The notes under the pieces are model-generated. The model was not told where the DNA came from and ran no database searches. It saw only the letters and a program-made list of their open reading frames with translations. DNA of 64,000 bases from Ruania halotolerans (GTDB lineage: Bacteria > Actinomycetota > Actinomycetes > Actinomycetales > Beutenbergiaceae): NCBI RefSeq assembly GCF_021049285.1, contig NZ_CP088017.1, forward strand, positions 1,116,001-1,180,000, written 5' to 3'. Of the stretch, positions 40,168-51,808 are shown one piece after another (the first letter of the stretch is position 1; the number at the start of each line of letters is the position of its first letter). The translations under genes were made by a program, and so were the position numbers.

Positions 40168-41421
40168 TCAGTCACCTGGCTCGTCGATGGGTCGGATTCT
40201 CGCCGCCCGGAACGGGCTGAACCACAGGCCGATGGCGGCCACCGCGAAGAGCACAGCGGCCGCTCCCAGAACCAGGTTCAGGTCCGTCCATTCGGCGAGG
40301 GCGCCGGCCAATGGCGCCACGAGCACGATGACGGCCCGGTTCATCGAGCGCATGGTGGTGTTGGTGCGGGCCTGGAGACCATCAGGTGTGATCGCCTGCC
40401 GGTAGGCCATCTCGTGGGAGTTGCCCGCGCCCATCGCGAAGCCGTGTAACCCCTGCCCCACGCAGAGCAGTGCGATTCCCGCCCACGCTGGCCCGGCGTA
40501 CTGCGCGCTGAGCATCGTGAGCATCCCCGCTGCGCTGAGGGAGTGTGCCAGGATCACTGTGCGGCCAGTTCCGAGCCTGCGCCCCAGAGGGAGTGACGCC
40601 ATGGCTCCGCCCAGCGCCCCCACCCCGGCGACCGCCGTCACCAGTCCGAACCACAGGTAGCTCAGGTTCATCGTGGTGAGCAGGTACACCGCGAGCACGG
40701 CACCGAGTGCCGCCTGACCGGCGAACCAGACGTGGGTCCACACCGCCAGATGCCGTAGCGCTCGGGTGCGGTACACCCAGCGCAGACCCTCGCCGATCTC
40801 GCGCCGCAGGTGGGTGTGGGTGTTGGTGGCCCGGGCGGGTTCGTCCACACGGGTCAGGGCCACCATGGCCGCCGAGAAGAGGAAGGTGCCGGCGTTGATC
40901 AGCACCGCCAACGGCGCGCCGATGAGCCCAAGGAGCGCGCCGCCAGTGGCCGGACCCGCCGTCTCGGCGACGGCGTTCGTTCCGTCGATCCGAGCATGCG
41001 CGCCCTGCAGCTGGGCCCGCGGCACCAGCCGCGGAACGAACGACTGCGAGGCGCTGTCGTTCATCAGCGTCGCGGCACCGAAGGAGAAGACGATGGCGAG
41101 TAGTACCGGGAGGGAGAGCAGGCCGGCCCACCAGGTCAGTGGGATGAGCACGAGCAGCACGGCGCGCACCAGATCGGTGGCGATCATCACCGGGCGGCGT
41201 GCCCGTCGATCGATCAGGGCGCCCAGGAGGAGCCCGAAGAGGAGGTACGGGAGCCAGCGTGCCGCACTCAGGAGGCCGGTGCCTGTAGTTCCGGCCTGGA
41301 GATGGGTCACTACCAGTGCCTGCAACGCCAGCAGTGTGATCCACCCGCCGAATCCGGAGACTGCCTCACCGGCCCAGAACCACCGGAACGCCCGTGGCAG
41401 CGGTTCGGAGTGCTCACTCAT
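40168..41421 (-). CDS. MFS transporter (enterobactin/macrolide-exporter-like)
   Basis: A 417-residue MFS protein with twelve predicted helices. Motif A appears in GALIDRRARRPVMIATD, and MNDSASQSFVPRLVPRAQLQGAHARIDGTNAVAETAGPATGG is the helix 4-5 block common in the MefA/EntS-type group, which exports macrolides or siderophores. Its substrate is unknown. ATG 41421 starts at the N-terminal MSEHSEPLPRAFRWFWAG. It is divergent from the RidA-methyltransferase gene. Confidence 0.9.
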   Translation of the reverse strand: MSEHSEPLPRAFRWFWAGEAVSGFGGWITLLALQALVVTHLQAGTTGTGLLSAARWLPYLLFGLLLGALIDRRARRPVMIATDLVRAVLLVLIPLTWWAGLLSLPVLLAIVFSFGAATLMNDSASQSFVPRLVPRAQLQGAHARIDGTNAVAETAGPATGGALLGLIGAPLAVLINAGTFLFSAAMVALTRVDEPARATNTHTHLRREIGEGLRWVYRTRALRHLAVWTHVWFAGQAALGAVLAVYLLTTMNLSYLWFGLVTAVAGVGALGGAMASLPLGRRLGTGRTVILAHSLSAAGMLTMLSAQYAGPAWAGIALLCVGQGLHGFAMGAGNSHEMAYRQAITPDGLQARTNTTMRSMNRAVIVLVAPLAGALAEWTDLNLVLGAAAVLFAVAAIGLWFSPFRAARIRPIDEPGD

Positions 41422-41580
41422 ACCCGCAGCGTTCCATAGCCCGGCCCAGGGTCCAGCGGTGCCCTCCAGGCTCTCGATCTGCATTGGTGGGGTGCATAGG
41501 CGCCGCAGAATTGCGCACTTGCGACGAGAACGCACTCCACGAGTGCGAAAATTGGCTCGGTGGGTCCGTCGTGGTGGCCG

Positions 41581-41586
41581 TAACGT
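41581..41586 (+). promoter_or_regulatory. -10 box of the leaderless RidA-methyltransferase gene
   Basis: TAACGT ends 7 nt before ATG 41594, and there is no Shine-Dalgarno motif between. Confidence 0.45.
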
Positions 41587-41593
41587 CACCGGT

Positions 41594-42736
41594 ATGACCG
41601 TCCAACTGCACCGCAGCCCGTCCCTTGCCGAGACCGACTACGCCTACGCTGCCTCTGTTCCCGCCACCGCCCGAGTGGTCCACCTGGCCGGGGCGTGTCC
41701 GCTGGATGCCGATGGCGCCACCGTGGCTCCCGGCGACTATGAGGCCCAGGCCCACGCCGTCGTGGCGAATCTGCGCCAGACATTGGCGGATCTGGGCGCG
41801 GACCTCACGGACGTCATCTCCCATCGTGTGCTCGTGGCCTCCACGGATCAGGCCGATCTGGTGCGGGTGTGGGACGTCATCCATGCTGCATTCGGTGAGC
41901 ATGACGTGCCCTCCACGTTGATGGGGGTCACGGTGCTCGGCTATGACGATCAGTTGGTGGAGCTGGAGTCCGTCGCCGTGCTGCCCGAGCAACCGCCGGC
42001 AGCGGACGGCGTGTTCGACGATCCGCGCCTGGCTGCCGTGTATGACTCGCTCGACCCGGACCGCTCCGACCTGGACCACTATGTCGCGATCGCGGGCGAG
42101 TTGGGCGCACGCTCGGTGCTCGACGTCGGGTGCGGCACGGGCACGTTCGCCACCATGCTCGCTGCGCGCGGACACGAGGTGGTGGGCGTCGACCCGGCCG
42201 GCGCGTCGCTTGACGTGGCGCGCACGAAACCGCGCGCCGATGAGGTCCATTGGATTCACGGCGACGCACCTGCTGCCCGGCGCGAGCTTCCGGACCTTCG
42301 GGCCGACCTTGCGACGATGACCGCGAACGTGGCGCAGGTCTTCGTCACCGATGACGCCTGGGAGGAGAACCTGCGCGCGATCGCAGCGCTGCTGCGTCCC
42401 GGTGGTCACCTCGTCTTCGAGACCCGGGTACCGGAGTACCGGGCCTGGGAGTCCTGGAACTCGCGCGACTCGTTCACGGCGGCCGAGGTGCCCGGGATCG
42501 GCCGCGTCGAGTCGTGGCACGAGTTGCTGGATGTGCGTAGTGAGACCGTCTCGTTCCGCAGCCACACACGGTTTCCCGACGGCGTCACGATCCCTGCCGA
42601 ATCCACGCTGCGGTTCCGTAATCGCGAGCAGGTGACAGCGTCCCTCACCCGGTGCGGGTTCGCCGTCCGGGACGTGCGGGACGCGCCCGACCGGCCGGGC
42701 CGCGAGCATGTCTTCCTGGCCGAGCGGATGGGGTGA
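41594..42736 (+). CDS. RidA (YjgF)-SAM methyltransferase fusion
   Basis: A 380-residue two-domain protein. Residues about 1-130 are a RidA module: SLAETDYAYAASVP, VVHLAGACPLDADG, AQAHAVVANLRQTLADLGADLTDVISHRV and VTVLGYDDQLVELESVAV. The Arg that defines active RidA imine hydrolases should be in the strand before helix 3; here the matching position reads HRVLV, so activity is possible but unproven. Residues about 145-378 are a class I methyltransferase: SVLDVGCGTGTFATML, VVGVDPAGASLDVA, and LRPGGHLVFETRVPE. Coupling suggests methylation of a compound with reactive enamine chemistry. It has a leaderless promoter. Confidence 0.85.
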   Translation: MTVQLHRSPSLAETDYAYAASVPATARVVHLAGACPLDADGATVAPGDYEAQAHAVVANLRQTLADLGADLTDVISHRVLVASTDQADLVRVWDVIHAAFGEHDVPSTLMGVTVLGYDDQLVELESVAVLPEQPPAADGVFDDPRLAAVYDSLDPDRSDLDHYVAIAGELGARSVLDVGCGTGTFATMLAARGHEVVGVDPAGASLDVARTKPRADEVHWIHGDAPAARRELPDLRADLATMTANVAQVFVTDDAWEENLRAIAALLRPGGHLVFETRVPEYRAWESWNSRDSFTAAEVPGIGRVESWHELLDVRSETVSFRSHTRFPDGVTIPAESTLRFRNREQVTASLTRCGFAVRDVRDAPDRPGREHVFLAERMG

Positions 42737-42826
42737 GCCCGGCTCCGGACGGTGTTTGCCCGAAACGACGTGAAGCCGCTACGGTGCGAGGGAACGATTT
42801 TCATCAAGGTAACGGAGCCGCTGAAA

Positions 42827-45265
42827 ATGAATTTCACACCCTCTCGCCGGACCTTCGTCCTCGGCGCTACTGCAGCGATCGCAGCCGCGAGCACGACCGG
42901 GATCGCCACCGCCGCCGTCGCGGCCGACCCGTACACCGACCTCATCGATCGGCGCCGGGCGTTCCTCACCGGTGGTGACGTGGCCGCCACTCACCCCGCG
43001 CTGCAGGAGAAGCGCGAGACGATCGACGACGACGTCGATGAGCTGGTCGCGACGTTCTACCGCGAGTCCGGACGTACCTATCTCTGGCCCGACCTGCCGG
43101 TCAACGCCGCGTCGAACACCGCCGAGGTCGGGAACATGGGGGTGACCGCCAACCGCATCACCACGCTGGCCACCGCGTGGGCCTCCGGCGGAAGCTCCTA
43201 CTACCAGGACCCCGACCTGCTCACCGACCTGCAGGGAGCGCTGTGGTTCCTCTCTGGCCAGTACCGGGCCGACCGGTGGCGCCCAGGGAACTGGTGGTTC
43301 TGGGAGATCGGACTGCCACGCCGGATCGCCGACACACTGATCCTGCTGGGCGACGCGGCACCCGCGGAGGCCTCCGCGCTGCTGATTGAGGCCGTGCGCT
43401 TCCACGCCCCGGACCCGAACGTGCGCCGGGACTACTCGTGGCTGAAGGAGACCGGAGCGAACCGGGTGGACAAGGCCCTCTCGTGCATCATGCGTGGGCT
43501 GCTCAGCGGCACCGAGAGCGAGGTCGTACTGGGCCGGGATGCGCTCTCCGATGTGGCCGACGGCGGCCGCAACAGCGTGTTCGGCCGGGTCACCTCAGGC
43601 GACGGCTTCTACGACGACGGCTCGTTCGTTCAGCACGGCCGGCTGCCGTATTCCGGCACCTACGGCGGTGTGGCGATCACCGGTGTGGCGGAGGTGCTCG
43701 CGCTCCTGGCCGGGAGCCAGTGGGCGGTCACCGATCCACAGATGGGAAACCTGCTCGAGTCGATCGACATCACCTTCGCGCCCTTCCAGTGGGACGTGCG
43801 CACGATGGACACCACCCGCGGCCGCGCCGTCTCCCGTCAGCACGGCCAGGACTTCCACTCCGGGTTCGCCATCGTCTCGGCGATCATCGTGCTCGCCGAT
43901 TCCGCGCCGGCCGCGGACGCCGCCCGCTACCGCGCCATGGTGAAAGGGTGGCTCGAGCGGACTGAGGACCAGGACGTTGCCACGAACAGCCAGACCCTGG
44001 CGGCCACGGCACGCAGCGTGGCCGTGCTGGAGGACCCGGCGATCGCCGTCGCGCCGCCCAGGACCGGGACCACGAACACGTACCACCAGGAACGGATCGT
44101 GCACCACCAGGGGAGCTGGGCGGCCGTTGTGAACACTTCCTCGTCGCGAATCGGCCGTTACGAGTGGGGTAACCGGGAGAACAATCTCGGCTGGTACCAG
44201 GGGGACGGGATGATGTTCCTGTACCACCGCGAAGACTCCGCACAGTTCTCGGCCGACTTCTGGCCGACGGTCGACCCGTACGCACTTCCGGGCATCACCG
44301 TGACGGGGGAGGAGCGCACCTCAGGGCTCGGCGACGGGACAGGTATCCCACGTGCGCAGAACTCCTATGCCGGTGGACTGACCATTGCGGGCGATCGAGG
44401 GACGACCGCGATGAATCTGGAGAACTTCTCCGGCAACCTGCGGGCGAACAAGTCCTGGTTCTATCTTGAGGACCGGATCGTCTGTGTCGGCTCGGCGATC
44501 ACCGATACCTCGGGTACGGGTGCTCGCACGATTGCGGAGAACCGGTCTTTCCCGGTGGGGGAGATTCCGGCTATCCACGTCGACGGTGAAGGTGCCACTC
44601 TTTCCGACGCTCCGTCGCCGGCGACGTCCGTGCACGTGGCCGGTCATGCCGGCGTGGTTGCCCTGGCGCCCGAGGGCGGCGAGATTGTGCCGTTCGCGGT
44701 GCGCTCCGAGCGCAGGACCGGCACCTGGAAGACCATCAACGACGGTTCCGACACCGGGGGTTCGGACGACGAGGTCAGCCGCGATTATGTGCGGATCGAG
44801 CAGGAGCACAGCGGCAGTGACAGCTCCTACGCCTACCAGATCCTTCCCTTGGCTGATGCCCAGACCACGGCAGCGGAAGCGGCCGAACCAGACGTCGCCG
44901 TCGTGCTCGCCGGCTCTTCGGCACATGTGATCGAGGCCTCGGACGGGACCCGGATGGCGCACTTCTTCGCCGAGGGGACCCATGGTGGATACACGGTCAG
45001 CGGACCATGCGCCGTCGGGCACCGGCAGACGCCACCCCCGCACAGCCGCGCTAATCCTCGAGCGAAGCGGCAGGTCGAGGTCGTCATCTCCCAGCCCACC
45101 AAGACTGGTGGCACGGTCACGGTGACGTTCCCCATCGACGTACCAGACGCCGTGGTCGAGCCGGATGAGTCGGTGACCGTGGTCTCGACGTCGCCGCTCG
45201 TGCTTTCGGTCGACGCCGGGCAGCGACGCGGTGGTGAGCACCGGGTGGCCTTCGCCAGTCGATAG
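42827..45265 (+). CDS. Secreted polysaccharide lyase family 8 (hyaluronate/chondroitin/xanthan lyase type)
   Basis: A 812-residue protein with a Tat signal (SRRTFVLGATAAIAAASTTG and ATAAVAADP as the likely cleavage area). The alpha/alpha toroid carries the PL8 residues: Asn in NWWFWEIGLPRRI, His and Tyr in DGSFVQHGRLPYSGTYGG. The central beta-sandwich has YEWGNRENNLGWYQGDGMMFLY. PL8 enzymes cleave acidic polysaccharides by beta-elimination. The exact polymer is not clear. ATG 42827 has GGAG 9 nt upstream. No oligosaccharide transporter or hydrolase lies beside it. A long hairpin follows. Confidence 0.92.
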   Translation: MNFTPSRRTFVLGATAAIAAASTTGIATAAVAADPYTDLIDRRRAFLTGGDVAATHPALQEKRETIDDDVDELVATFYRESGRTYLWPDLPVNAASNTAEVGNMGVTANRITTLATAWASGGSSYYQDPDLLTDLQGALWFLSGQYRADRWRPGNWWFWEIGLPRRIADTLILLGDAAPAEASALLIEAVRFHAPDPNVRRDYSWLKETGANRVDKALSCIMRGLLSGTESEVVLGRDALSDVADGGRNSVFGRVTSGDGFYDDGSFVQHGRLPYSGTYGGVAITGVAEVLALLAGSQWAVTDPQMGNLLESIDITFAPFQWDVRTMDTTRGRAVSRQHGQDFHSGFAIVSAIIVLADSAPAADAARYRAMVKGWLERTEDQDVATNSQTLAATARSVAVLEDPAIAVAPPRTGTTNTYHQERIVHHQGSWAAVVNTSSSRIGRYEWGNRENNLGWYQGDGMMFLYHREDSAQFSADFWPTVDPYALPGITVTGEERTSGLGDGTGIPRAQNSYAGGLTIAGDRGTTAMNLENFSGNLRANKSWFYLEDRIVCVGSAITDTSGTGARTIAENRSFPVGEIPAIHVDGEGATLSDAPSPATSVHVAGHAGVVALAPEGGEIVPFAVRSERRTGTWKTINDGSDTGGSDDEVSRDYVRIEQEHSGSDSSYAYQILPLADAQTTAAEAAEPDVAVVLAGSSAHVIEASDGTRMAHFFAEGTHGGYTVSGPCAVGHRQTPPPHSRANPRAKRQVEVVISQPTKTGGTVTVTFPIDVPDAVVEPDESVTVVSTSPLVLSVDAGQRRGGEHRVAFASR

Positions 45266-45273
45266 CCCGCCCG

Positions 45274-45333
45274 TAGACGGAAAATCCCTCGTCGACCTGG
45301 TCGCAACCGGATCGACGAGGGATTTCTCGTCTA
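45274..45333. terminator. Double hairpin between the PL8 lyase and icd
   Basis: A perfect 14-bp stem (45282-45295 with 45312-45325) lies inside an outer 6-bp pair (45274-45279 with 45328-45333). It separates two convergent genes and begins 8 nt after the lyase stop. Confidence 0.8.
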
Positions 45334-45381
45334 TGGCGATCGGCCTGGCGGGCCGTGTGCGGGGCCGCCAGGCCGCCGCGA

Positions 45382-47657
<2,276 letters not shown>

Positions 47658-48203
47658 ATATCGCCTCAACGCAGATCTGTGCTGAGGAGGCTCACGCCGA
47701 GCGAGATGTCGGCTCCCAGGCGGGAGGCCAGGTGGAGGCGCGTCGGTCAGCTGCGGCGATTTCCTAACGGGTGTGGTAAAAGGCCCGAGTGCGGCGCGCT
47801 GCATGATTCCCGACGGAGTGAAATCTCCATTCGAGGCGAGCTGGCGTGCTATTTGTCTCGCCTGTCAGAACGACGGCCCACATAGTGAGATGCATGTTGC
47901 CTGGATGCTCTGACCTGCGGCGACGTCAGCGCAGGGTGTGGAGCGGAATCCAGGGATTGCGCCATCGCCGGTACGGACGAACGTGAGGGCGCTTTCTAAT
48001 GTGCGGGCTGATTGGCCGCTATAGACATGCACATGTCGGTTAGGTAACGATGCGGATACAAGATTGTTAGTTGGGGGCCGCAGCGCTTCGGTGCGTGTGT
48101 ACAGTTCCCGTGTCCATGGCGGATGCTCAGGTCGTCCGACCCACGAGGTCGATCCGGACTTCGTTCCGGGGGGACCGGCTCCACGCCATCCAAAGGAGGA
48201 ACA
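47658..48203. other. Long shared upstream region of icd and the peptide importer
   Basis: About 545 bp without a convincing gene. The part near 48000-48075 is less GC-rich and includes ACATGCACATGT (48028-48039), a near-perfect palindrome, and GGTTAGGTAACG at 48041, where the promoter of the importer may lie. The leader of the importer mRNA might be over 100 nt, but no known riboswitch was recognised. Confidence 0.4.
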
Positions 48204-50102
48204 GTGAAGATCAGGCGAATCACCGCCGTCGCTGCCACGATGGCAGCAGGAGCGCTCGTACTGAGCGCGTGCGAAACACCGGAGACAGATGGGGGATCTG
48301 CTGGTATCGATGAGGGCACTGCCCTCAACATCGGCTGGAACCAGTCGTTCTACGAGTACAACGATGACAGCGCCACGGGTAATGCCACGGCGAATGCCAT
48401 GGTGTTGTACCTGATGAAGTCCGACTTCAACTACTACGACGAGGACCTCAATCTCGTCCAGGACACCTCGTTCGGGAGCTACGAGAAGACCAGCGATGAC
48501 CCGCTGACGGTCGAGTACACGTTCAATGACGACGCGGCTTGGTCGGACGGCACCCCGGTGGACGCAGCGGACCTGGTCCTGTACTGGGCGGCGCTCAGCG
48601 GGAACTTCAACACCGAGGAGTTCGCCAGCGACGATGAGGGCGTGACCGTCTACCCCGAGGATCACGAAGAAGCCGGCGAACCGGTGCCCGAGGATGTGCT
48701 GAACAACCAGGTCTTCTTCAACTTCACCAGCCCCAACGTGGGCCTGATCGATGACATGGCGGTCTCCGAGGACCACAAGCAGGTCACGGTCACCTACGCC
48801 GAGCCGTTCGTGGACTGGGAAGTCAACCTCGGCGTGGGCGTTCCCGCGCACGTGGTGGCCCAGAACGCCCTCGATATCGAGGACCCGACGGAGGCCAAGC
48901 AGGCCCTCCTCGACGCTGTCGCGAACGAGGACGCAGCCGCTCTCGCCCCCATCTCCAACTTCTGGAACACCGGGTTCCAGTTCGGGGACACCCTCCCCGA
49001 GGATGAGTCGCTCTACCTCTCCAGCGGCGCGTACCTGATGACGGACTTCCGCCGCGATCAGTCCGTGACGCTCGAGGCCAACCCGGACTACACCGGTGAC
49101 CACCAGGCCAGCATCGAGACCATCACGATCCGGTACAACGAGGACCCGATGGCGTCGGTGCAGGCGCTTCAGAACGGTGAGATCGACCTGATCCAGCCGC
49201 AGGCGAGTGCGGACACCCTGCAGGCACTGGAAGCCCTGGGTGACGAATTCGCGGTCATCACCGGTGACGGAGCCACCTATGAGCACGTGGACCTCGCGTT
49301 CGCCAACGGTGGACCCTTCGATCCGGCGACCTACGACGGTGACGAGGACACGGCGCTGGCCGTGCGCCAGGCGTTCCTGAAGTTGATCCCCCGGCAGGAC
49401 ATCGTGGACCGCATCATCAGCCCGTTGAACCCGGAAGCCTCGGTGCGTAGTGCCTACACCGCGATCCCCGGCGCTCCGAACTACGGCCCGATCACCGAGG
49501 TCAACGGGATGGACGAGATGTTCCCGCTCGAACTCGACCGCGAGGGCGCCGCGCAGCTCCTCGATGATGCCGGAGTGGAAACCCCGATCGAGGTGCGCTT
49601 GCTCACCGCTGCGGACAACACCCGTAGGCAGGACCAGCTCGCATTGATCACCGAATCGGTGGAGGCGGACGGTCTGTTCGAGATCGTCGATGCCTCCAGC
49701 GCCGAGTGGGGCTCGCTCCTGGCCGACCCGAGTGGCTACGACGCCTCCATGTTCGGATGGCAGTCCACCTCCACGGCCGTGGCCGAGTCGCGGGCGAACT
49801 TCGAGACCGGTGGGGGGAACAACTTCGGTGCGTTCTCCGATCCGCGGGTGGACGAGTTGTACACCGAGTTGGTTGTCACCACGGATCCGGACCGTCAGGC
49901 CGAGATTCTCGGTGAGGTGGAGGCGATCCTGGTGGAGAGCGCCTTTGGCGTCACGATCTACCAGCACCCCGCCATCACCGGGTACAACGCCGAACTCCAG
50001 AACGTGAGCTCCATTCAGGTGAGCCCCACCATGTTCTGGAACTTCTGGGAGTGGGAGACCACCCTCACGGGTGATGAGGCAGCGGAGGACGGCGACTCCT
50101 GA
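48204..50102 (+). CDS. Peptide/dipeptide ABC transporter substrate-binding lipoprotein
   Basis: A 632-residue family 5 solute-binding protein. The N-terminal basic KIRRITAVAATMAAGALVLSAC is cut at the LSAC lipobox, giving a lipid-anchored protein on the outer face of the membrane. VEYTFNDDAAWSDGTPVDAADLV is the family signature. It captures oligopeptides or similar solutes for the two permeases downstream. GTG 48204 is fixed by AAAGGAGGA 3 nt upstream. It is richer in Asp and Glu than its neighbours, common for exported proteins of salt-tolerant species. A long hairpin separates it from the permease genes. Confidence 0.93.
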   Translation: MKIRRITAVAATMAAGALVLSACETPETDGGSAGIDEGTALNIGWNQSFYEYNDDSATGNATANAMVLYLMKSDFNYYDEDLNLVQDTSFGSYEKTSDDPLTVEYTFNDDAAWSDGTPVDAADLVLYWAALSGNFNTEEFASDDEGVTVYPEDHEEAGEPVPEDVLNNQVFFNFTSPNVGLIDDMAVSEDHKQVTVTYAEPFVDWEVNLGVGVPAHVVAQNALDIEDPTEAKQALLDAVANEDAAALAPISNFWNTGFQFGDTLPEDESLYLSSGAYLMTDFRRDQSVTLEANPDYTGDHQASIETITIRYNEDPMASVQALQNGEIDLIQPQASADTLQALEALGDEFAVITGDGATYEHVDLAFANGGPFDPATYDGDEDTALAVRQAFLKLIPRQDIVDRIISPLNPEASVRSAYTAIPGAPNYGPITEVNGMDEMFPLELDREGAAQLLDDAGVETPIEVRLLTAADNTRRQDQLALITESVEADGLFEIVDASSAEWGSLLADPSGYDASMFGWQSTSTAVAESRANFETGGGNNFGAFSDPRVDELYTELVVTTDPDRQAEILGEVEAILVESAFGVTIYQHPAITGYNAELQNVSSIQVSPTMFWNFWEWETTLTGDEAAEDGDS

Positions 50103-50128
50103 TCGTCAGGATCCGCTGAACCGTGCGT

Positions 50129-50173
50129 GTTCGTGGGGGTGCCGGCCAACACCGGTTGGGCACCCCCACGAAC
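50129..50173 (+). terminator. Hairpin between the binding-protein and permease genes
   Basis: A perfect 15-bp stem (50129-50143 with 50159-50173) encloses a loop that itself can pair (CCAAC with GTTGG). It may terminate part of the transcripts, or protect the 3' end of the binding-protein mRNA, so that binding protein is made in excess over permease. Confidence 0.7.
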
Positions 50174-50275
50174 ATTGGCACGCCACCGCTTCGCCCCACC
50201 TTGAGCGTTCGCGCCGGGGTCAACGTAGACTCCCCGACACGGCCGCTCGAGCCGCCCATCCGAGGGACCTGACAC

Positions 50276-51808
50276 ATGCTGACTTTTATCGTGCGCCGCA
50301 CGCTGATCGGCCTCGGCATCCTGCTGATCTCATCGCTGATCATGTACGTGCTCGTCGACTTCACGATCGACCCGCTCGAGAACTTGAGACAGAGCACCGC
50401 TCCGAATAAGGAGATGCAGATCGAGCAGCGGATCGACCTGCTGCAGCTCGATGAACCTGTACTCCTGCGCTACGTCTGGTGGCTCGGGGCCTTCGTGACC
50501 GGTGATCTAGGCACGGCCTGGACCACGAACCGCGAGGTGATCGACATCCTCGGGGGCGCCATCGTCTCCACCATCCAGCTCGTGACGGCGTCCACCGTGC
50601 TGGCGATCTTCCTCGGCATCGCCGTGGGGATCGTCTCCGCGCTGCGGCAGTACACCACGTTCGATTACCTGATCACCTTCATCTCGTTCCTGATGTACTC
50701 GTTGCCGTCCTTCTGGATAGCCGTGCTACTCAAACAGTGGGGGGCGATCGGGTTCAACGACTTCCTTCGCGATCCGGTAGTCGCGATCCCAGTGATACTC
50801 GGGATAGCGGTGGTCATGGGGTTCTTGTGGTCGCTCGCCTTCGGCGGGGACGCCAGGCGCCGGTTGATCACCGGCGGATCGGCGGCGGGGGTCACGATCG
50901 CGGTGCTGCTCTACATTCAGCTCTCCGGTTGGTGGCTCGAGCCGAACATCGGTCCGGTGCTGTTGATCATCAGTTCACTGGCTATCGCGTTCACGGTCAC
51001 CACCCTCTCGACCGGGCTGAAGAACCGGCGCTCGCTCTACACCGCACTCACCGTGGCGGCGCTCGGTATCGCTCTGTGGTATCCGATGCAGTTCGCCTTC
51101 TACTACCTCACCCCGATGATGAACTGGGCGATCGTGATCGGGCTGGGCGTGCTCGCGGCGATCGTGGGCGGCGTCGTCGGGGCGCTCTACCGGGGCCCGG
51201 ACTGGCGCCAGTCGGTGCGCACGGGTGCACTCACCGCGGTCCCGGTGGCGGCCCTGATCTTCATCGATCGGGTGATGCAGGTGTGGCCGGCCTACTCGAA
51301 TGCAAACGCCATCGACGGGCGCCCGATCCCCACCTTCGGTGACCGCACCCCGAACCTCGGCGGCGACTTCTGGGTGGTCACGCTGGACCAATACACCCAC
51401 CTGCTGCTGCCGACCATCTCACTGATGTTGCTCTCGTTCGCCGGATACACGCGTTACGCGCGCGGCAGCATGCTCGAAGTGATGAACCAGGATTACATCC
51501 GCACCGCGCGCGCCAAGGGGCTCACGGAACGGACCGTCGTGATGCGGCATGGGTTCCGCAACTCACTCATCCCGATGGCCACCATCGTTCCGATCGACAT
51601 CATCACCCTGATCGGCGGGGCCATCATCACCGAGAACATCTTCGCTCGACCCGGTATGGGGCAGATGTTCATCCGGCACTTGGATGAGAACGATATCGAG
51701 CCAGTGATGGCCTATCTCCTGATCGTCGCCTTCCTTGCGATTGTCGCGAACATCGTGGCGGACCTGATCTATGCCGTCCTCGACCCACGGATCCGGGTGA
51801 ACGCATGA
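50276..51808 (+). CDS. Peptide ABC transporter permease (DppB/OppB type) with a large membrane insert
   Basis: A 510-residue permease; usual DppB proteins have 310-340 residues. The N-terminal helix and the first part (GAFVTGDLGTAWTTNREVIDIL, TVLAIFLGIAVGIVSALRQY) are followed by about 180 extra residues (about 165-345) containing roughly five hydrophobic helices, before the usual C-terminal part with the EAA loop NQDYIRTARAKGLTERTVVMRHGFRNSLIP. The EAA motif contacts the ATPase. The extra part might be a feature of an actinobacterial subfamily. It overlaps the next permease by 4 nt. Confidence 0.9.
   Translation: MLTFIVRRTLIGLGILLISSLIMYVLVDFTIDPLENLRQSTAPNKEMQIEQRIDLLQLDEPVLLRYVWWLGAFVTGDLGTAWTTNREVIDILGGAIVSTIQLVTASTVLAIFLGIAVGIVSALRQYTTFDYLITFISFLMYSLPSFWIAVLLKQWGAIGFNDFLRDPVVAIPVILGIAVVMGFLWSLAFGGDARRRLITGGSAAGVTIAVLLYIQLSGWWLEPNIGPVLLIISSLAIAFTVTTLSTGLKNRRSLYTALTVAALGIALWYPMQFAFYYLTPMMNWAIVIGLGVLAAIVGGVVGALYRGPDWRQSVRTGALTAVPVAALIFIDRVMQVWPAYSNANAIDGRPIPTFGDRTPNLGGDFWVVTLDQYTHLLLPTISLMLLSFAGYTRYARGSMLEVMNQDYIRTARAKGLTERTVVMRHGFRNSLIPMATIVPIDIITLIGGAIITENIFARPGMGQMFIRHLDENDIEPVMAYLLIVAFLAIVANIVADLIYAVLDPRIRVNA

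Noticed and set aside
40766-41593. 275-codon in-frame extension before the RidA domain
   Set aside because: It runs antisense through the MFS gene and has Ser/Arg-rich low-complexity sequence. A promoter box lies directly before ATG 41594.
47865-49967. 700-codon open frame on the minus strand over the peptide-binding lipoprotein
   Set aside because: The plus strand encodes a complete lipoprotein with ribosome site and lipobox. The antisense peptide has no recognisable domain.
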